Assembly: GCA_019693395.1 (NCBI GenBank)
Contig: JAAMXP010001915.1
Span: forward strand, 1-13,496
Length of the DNA stretch: 13,496 nucleotides
Origin: Ettlia oleoabundans
Lineage: Eukaryota > Chlorophyta > Chlorophyceae > Chlamydomonadales
Direction of reading: 5' to 3'
The notes under the pieces are model-generated. The model was not told where the DNA came from and made no database searches. It saw only the letters and a program-made list of their open reading frames with translations. Made by a program: the position numbers and the translations under genes. Shown in pieces: positions 10,235 to 13,496 of this stretch. Position 1 is the stretch's first letter. Each line of letters opens with the position of its first letter.

Positions 10235-10242
10235 GCTTATAG
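10235..10242 (-). promoter_or_regulatory. Possible TATA element for the giant gene
   Basis: CTATAAGC on the minus strand lies in the ~196-bp gap between the RNase T2 stop and exon 1 of the giant gene, 83 bp before an ATG at 10152. That ATG opens MTRWLLAAGFVVLQQAVQ, which looks like a signal peptide. It is out of frame with exon 1 as modelled and stops after 39 codons unless spliced. The element is placed by position and motif only. Confidence 0.25.
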
Positions 10243-10323
10243 GGGTCTATGTTGCAAGCTGCGATCACGCAGATTGGGAGGAAGGGAGCACTACTCGGCA
10301 GGTGCAGGTGAAATTGCCCGGGT

Positions 10324-12322
10324 TCAAGTGTGCATGCCGCCAGCTCTTTTGCAACTGCCCTGGCGTCTTGCGCCTGCTGCGTTCACCTCTGGCTGCACTG
10401 CACATCTGTTCACTGTTACCGCACCTCACTAATCAAGGAAAAACCTTTGTCGTGCTTGTTGCTGCAACGAAAGTTGGGCTTGGTTCCATAGAATGCTATG
10501 AATTTCCTGAAAATCTGCAGGAATGGCATGCTTGCTTTTTATGTTAAAAGTCTGCCTGAGTGCAACGGAACTTGCAACACATACCCCTTAAGTGGAGTGA
10601 TACTCCAAAGAACAACCTCTGGGCTCAGCTTATAACAGTCAGCACTTTCTTTATGGCAGGAGTGTAGAGGTTTCTCACTCTATCCAGTGGGTAGCCCACG
10701 CCTGCTCTGATATTCCCATTTTTCGGATCTAGAAATGTCTACGGCACAGTTTGAAACATGGACGCGGCACAGATGGATTAGCAGGCTTGGAAAACAGGTT
10801 GCAATGCCGCTGACAACCAGTTGGATTGCAGGGCCCTTGAGGGACGTCAGAACTTGAGTATGTGCATGTACTCACCTTTGGCGGGACTTGTTTGTCCAAG
10901 TCCTCATGCAGGGTTCCAGCTTGTTTGAAGTAGCTTGCCTGCTTCGATCGTCACATGTTAGGCAGGAGGATACAAACGGGGTGAGCGTAAAGAGTTTTGA
11001 TTTGCATCAAGCCTGCTTGAGTGCATTCACAGTTTTGACATAGAGCGAGGGGAGCAGTCTCGTTTCTGACCCAGACATTGGGGGGCACGCATTGGGGGGT
11101 GGGTAAGTGATGGCTGCCATCACTGGCTGTTACCCCACCTGGCCTTTCTCGTCATTGACAATGTCAGGTCTGTTCTTGAATGCACATGTGCCGTGTTTCA
11201 GCCACTCATGCTTCCAAAAACGAATGTTGTAACCGAGGAACGGGTCGTCCAACTTCTTGCCTTTAGCTGCAGGTCCGTGGCACAAGTGTGGCAGTTTCAG
11301 GAGTAAAAACAAGATGCCCAACACTGGAAACCGGACAGGAATCTTGCGCCAAATCTTTGTTGGACCAGTTAACCTGTATTGTGTGTTTCAATCCATTCAT
11401 GATTTGATAAGCACCTCAGGGAGTGCAATTGTGACGTACATGGGTGTAACACAACAGCTACAGCAGCAATGAGCCATGAGGTCCTAAACATGAGGCTTAA
11501 CAACACAACCGAGCCATGGCAAGGGCAGCAAAATCACCGGAAAACGATGGCCAGGTGCGACTTTGAGCCAGCAGAGCTTGCTCCACAGCCGTGTCTGCCG
11601 ATAGGATAAAAAACCGCATTCTCATTGTAGCTTCATCTGCAGTAGTTTTGCCCCCGCTGAAGCAGTATGCTGGGTGTTGAGTAAAATTTTGGATGTTCAA
11701 TTTTTGCGGCCATAGCCCATGCATGGTCCAAAGTGGCCTACATTGCAGGAATCCAGTTGGCCCGCTTATGTGACAGTATGATTATGCAGTCCTACAATTC
11801 GAGCACAAAACTTGCAACCAGCAGTCCTTACGGAGGCGGGGCATTAGCTGGAGCGTTGGCGTCACACCCGCTCAATTTTCCTTTAGGGCACAAACTAGGG
11901 CCCCATATCCTGCAGTCATGCCAGTTCCAAAGCATGTTAGAATGCGCAGACCAATAAGTGTCAGGCGGCAGGCATGTCAGGAGGCACGCGGGGCGAGCAG
12001 CATGAACGCAAACAAGCAGCAAATGCGTGAGTGTGCTGTGGACAAGTGGAACAGGCATGCCCAGGTAGAAATAAACCTGTAGCAAGCAGCCTGCGGCATG
12101 TTGCCTTCTACTAACTTGCAGCCTGATGAATGCAACAACTTTCCCTCGGCCAACATACCTGCTGAGGCGCCAGTAATCAAAATCGCCGTTGAATATCTGC
12201 GACTGCGCTTGCGTCTGCCCTGGCAAGGTGGCCAGAACCACCACCAGCAGCACGGCCAGCGACAGCACCATGGGTAGTTGCACCTGCTGAGGGTTGACGG
12301 AGTGCTGCAACCTTCCGTTCAC
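10324..12322 (-). CDS. Secreted ribonuclease T2 (S-like RNase)
   Basis: RNase T2 enzymes cleave single-stranded RNA through a 2',3'-cyclic phosphate and act in the secretory pathway, vacuole or outside the cell. Model, eight exons: 12322-12159, 11909-11832, 11737-11538, 11266-11139, 10938-10876, 10738-10679, 10514-10420, 10354-10324, giving 272 residues with all phases matching (family usually ~220-280). Residues 18-40 form a signal peptide (MVLSLAVLLVVVLATLPG then QTQAQ); the first ATG adds 17 residues. Active-site motif CAS I is MHGLWP with catalytic His87. CAS II is FWKHEWLKHGTC at 164-175, with His167, Glu168, Lys171 and His172 all present. An NFT sequon is at 98. Conserved downstream features are ASYFKQA, the YPLDR/IFRKF junction and a Cys after KPNFR. 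The first seven exons are firm. The last short exon (SEVR-CKRAGGMHT-stop) is the weakest; a readthrough would stop at 10417 instead. The giant gene follows on the same strand about 200 bp downstream. Confidence 0.9.
11428..11468 (+). repeat. Dispersed repeat end, copy 2 (RNase T2 intron)
   Basis: Second copy of the ATTGTGACGTAC-x2-GGGTGTAACACAACAGC sequence, followed by a short degenerate CAG-like tail (TACAGCAGCAA). It sits in the RNase T2 intron 11267-11537, in the same plus-strand orientation as copy 1, antisense to both host genes. Confidence 0.6.
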
Positions 12323-12529
12323 AACTTGTCCACGTGAGCGGAGTGTTCAACCCGTGCTGCACGCACACAATCTTCCTCTCCTCTGCGTCTTCTGCAACAA
12401 TTCGTGGGGGAAGATTGGACGGCACGGCAATGAAGGTAGCACAGGACTGCTGGGCTCGACTGCTGGGATGGTACTTGACACATGTCAGGCCCCACGGAGG
12501 GTCTGGCGCGCGGGTGGGGTTGACCGTTT
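12323..12529. other. Spacer upstream of the RNase T2 start
   Basis: About 200 bp between the RNase T2 ATG and the stop of the next minus-strand gene. It should contain the RNase T2 promoter and 5' leader. No TATA-like or other clear element was seen. Confidence 0.4.
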
Positions 12530-12934
12530 TTAGTGTTCGTAGTGGGCCGATGTACGTATATTGCTGTGCGACGCGGCGCCCGGCGGTGCTTCAGCACAAG
12601 TTTGCGGCCTAACCTGCCTCCTTATGAAAGCCTGTAACCGAACAAAGACTGACTCCCTGTCCTTGCAGCTTGAAGAAGCGATTTGCAGGATTGAAGCGAA
12701 CTTCACATGCACATCGAGCCCCACAAATCCACTGGCCTCATGTACAGGGTCCGCGAGCCCCTCAGGCCCATCAGCGGGTCCACTAAGGGTTACTCGATAT
12801 GCCCCAGCTTCACGTTGCTGCCTGCATTTAGGCAACAAGGATGGCCCTCCGCAAGCCTTCATCGCCCTAGGGCAGACATACCTGAAAGAATGGCGCTCCT
12901 TGCCAATATAGCTGACACTAAACCGCACCCTCAT
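12530..12934 (-). CDS. Unrecognised small protein or gene fragment, probably two exons
   Basis: I do not recognise this product. Reading from an ATG at 12934, exon 12934-12882 encodes MRVRFSVSYIGKERHSF and ends at a strong GTATGT donor. A 60-bp intron (12822-12881) ends in ATGCAG, and phase 2 continues into exon 12821-12530 (QQREAGAYRVTLSGPADG, then GFVGLDVHVKF) to a TAA at 12530. The alternating hydrophobic pattern of both exons looks like a beta domain. The final ~45 residues look less protein-like, so a further intron or an earlier end is possible. The frame is open a few codons upstream of the ATG (FVRGYK), so an upstream exon may exist. The opposite strand also has an open frame here with a good acceptor at about 12668, which lowers confidence in the strand. 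Confidence 0.4.
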   Translation of the reverse strand: MRVRFSVSYIGKERHSFRYVCPRAMKACGGPSLLPKCRQQREAGAYRVTLSGPADGPEGLADPVHEASGFVGLDVHVKFASILQIASSSCKDRESVFVRLQAFIRRQVRPQTCAEAPPGAASHSNIRTSAHYEH

Positions 12935-13496
12935 CTTGTAGCCTCTGACAAATTCGCTTCACGGAGGCGCCCGCTGCACGATGCCACGTCTTTTGTGTCT
13001 TTGCGTCTTGTGCGTCTTTTGTGCGCGCTCAGGAGGCCACTGCACAGGTGAAGCACACGGCATTCAAGTGAGTCTGACCTGCTTTGGAGGGTGCTTGAGC
13101 AGTTGCGGCAGCAGGCGGCGCCGCAGCCGGCGGCGCCGCCTGCTGCCGCAGCCGGCAGCCGTTGTTCAAAAATACTACAGCAGCATGCACCTCCTCACAG
13201 CTGCCCACTATGCCCCAGCTTACAGAGCCCCAGCCCCAGTCGCATCACAGCTGTCGCATTAATTGCAGCAGCAGGTGCCGCCGCCAACATCAGCAATGCC
13301 CCAGCTAAACCAGGCACTCCTGCATCACAACGGTCACAGGTAATACAGCTGTAAGCGCTTGCCCCGTCCCCCAGCTTTCTCAATCAAATGGCCCGCCAGC
13401 AGCCGCCTCACAGCTGTTGCAGCTGCTGCAATTGTTGGCCCAACATTGGGCCCTCCCCCACTTGTCCCCCTCCCCCGCCCCCCGTCGCTTCACTGT
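12935..13496. other. Region without a supported gene
   Basis: No reading frame here is convincing. It holds the perfect hairpin at 13105-13149, five CAGCTG hexamers (13198, 13248, 13346, 13411, 13420), a CTTTTGTG-type repeat near 12988-13023, a small inverted repeat GGCCCAA-CA-TTGGGCC near 13438-13453, and a C/T-rich end from about 13450. A plus-strand ATG at 12981 opens MPRLLCLCVLCVFCARSG, which resembles a signal peptide, but no body of a gene can be attached to it. Confidence 0.5.
13105..13149. repeat. Perfect GC-rich inverted repeat (20-bp arms, 5-nt loop)
   Basis: The left arm 13105-13124 (GCGGCAGCAGGCGGCGCCGC) is the exact reverse complement of 13130-13149, separated by AGCCG. It is not inside any supported exon. 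It could be a strong transcribed hairpin, a cruciform, or the product of local inverted duplication. Confidence 0.95.

Noticed and set aside
9960..10547. 195-codon plus-strand open frame
   Set aside because: It is antisense to the last RNase T2 exons and exon 1 of the giant gene, has no recognisable motif and no splice support.
10633..10678. Readthrough of RNase T2 exon 6 to a TGA (…RNLYTPAIKKVLTVIS)
   Set aside because: The GTGAGA donor at 10678 joins YPLDR to IFRKF in phase and restores the expected family pattern with the KPNFRC segment.
1..13496. CRISPR array, tRNA, rRNA, or bacterial or phage origin
   Set aside because: No spaced direct repeats of CRISPR type and no cloverleaf or rRNA sequence were seen. 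Dense spliceosomal introns rule out a prokaryotic source.

Overview
The window looks like nuclear DNA of a green alga, most likely a trebouxiophyte such as a Coccomyxa relative. That placement is an inference. It rests on many short introns (about 50-320 bp) with GTGAGT/GTAAGT donors and mostly (C)TGCAG acceptors, on balanced base composition, and on large secreted Cys-rich proteins next to a plant-type RNase T2. No tRNA, rRNA, CRISPR array or intact transposon was seen.

Layout: nearly all coding sequence is on the minus strand. From right to left: (1) 12935-13496 has no convincing gene and holds a perfect 20-bp-arm hairpin, CAGCTG sites and a pyrimidine-rich end. (2) 12530-12934 is a small unrecognised two-exon gene or gene fragment. 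(3) 12322-10324 is a secreted RNase T2 gene in eight exons with an intact active site. (4) From about 10127 to the left edge runs one very large multi-exon gene. I could chain 33 exons with matching splice phases, about 1,444 codons, and the gene is still open at the left edge.

The large gene is the most interesting object. Its first ~1,140 residues are beta-strand-like modules that recur with the same order and the same intron positions. These lead into a Cys-rich region (about 38 Cys in ~300 residues) of C-x-(P/S)-G-(W/Y/F) units, each Cys-rich block opening with an (Y/P)DRGVG(K/R)IPT(G/S)C motif. I recognise no named family. A secreted or cell-surface matrix protein is the best guess.

Other structure lies in introns: a (CAG)28 tract, a dispersed 31-bp sequence shared with an RNase T2 intron, a 36-bp-period tandem repeat, and two GC-AG introns. 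The two main genes lie head to tail about 200 bp apart and both appear to encode exported proteins. Nothing in the sequence ties their functions together.
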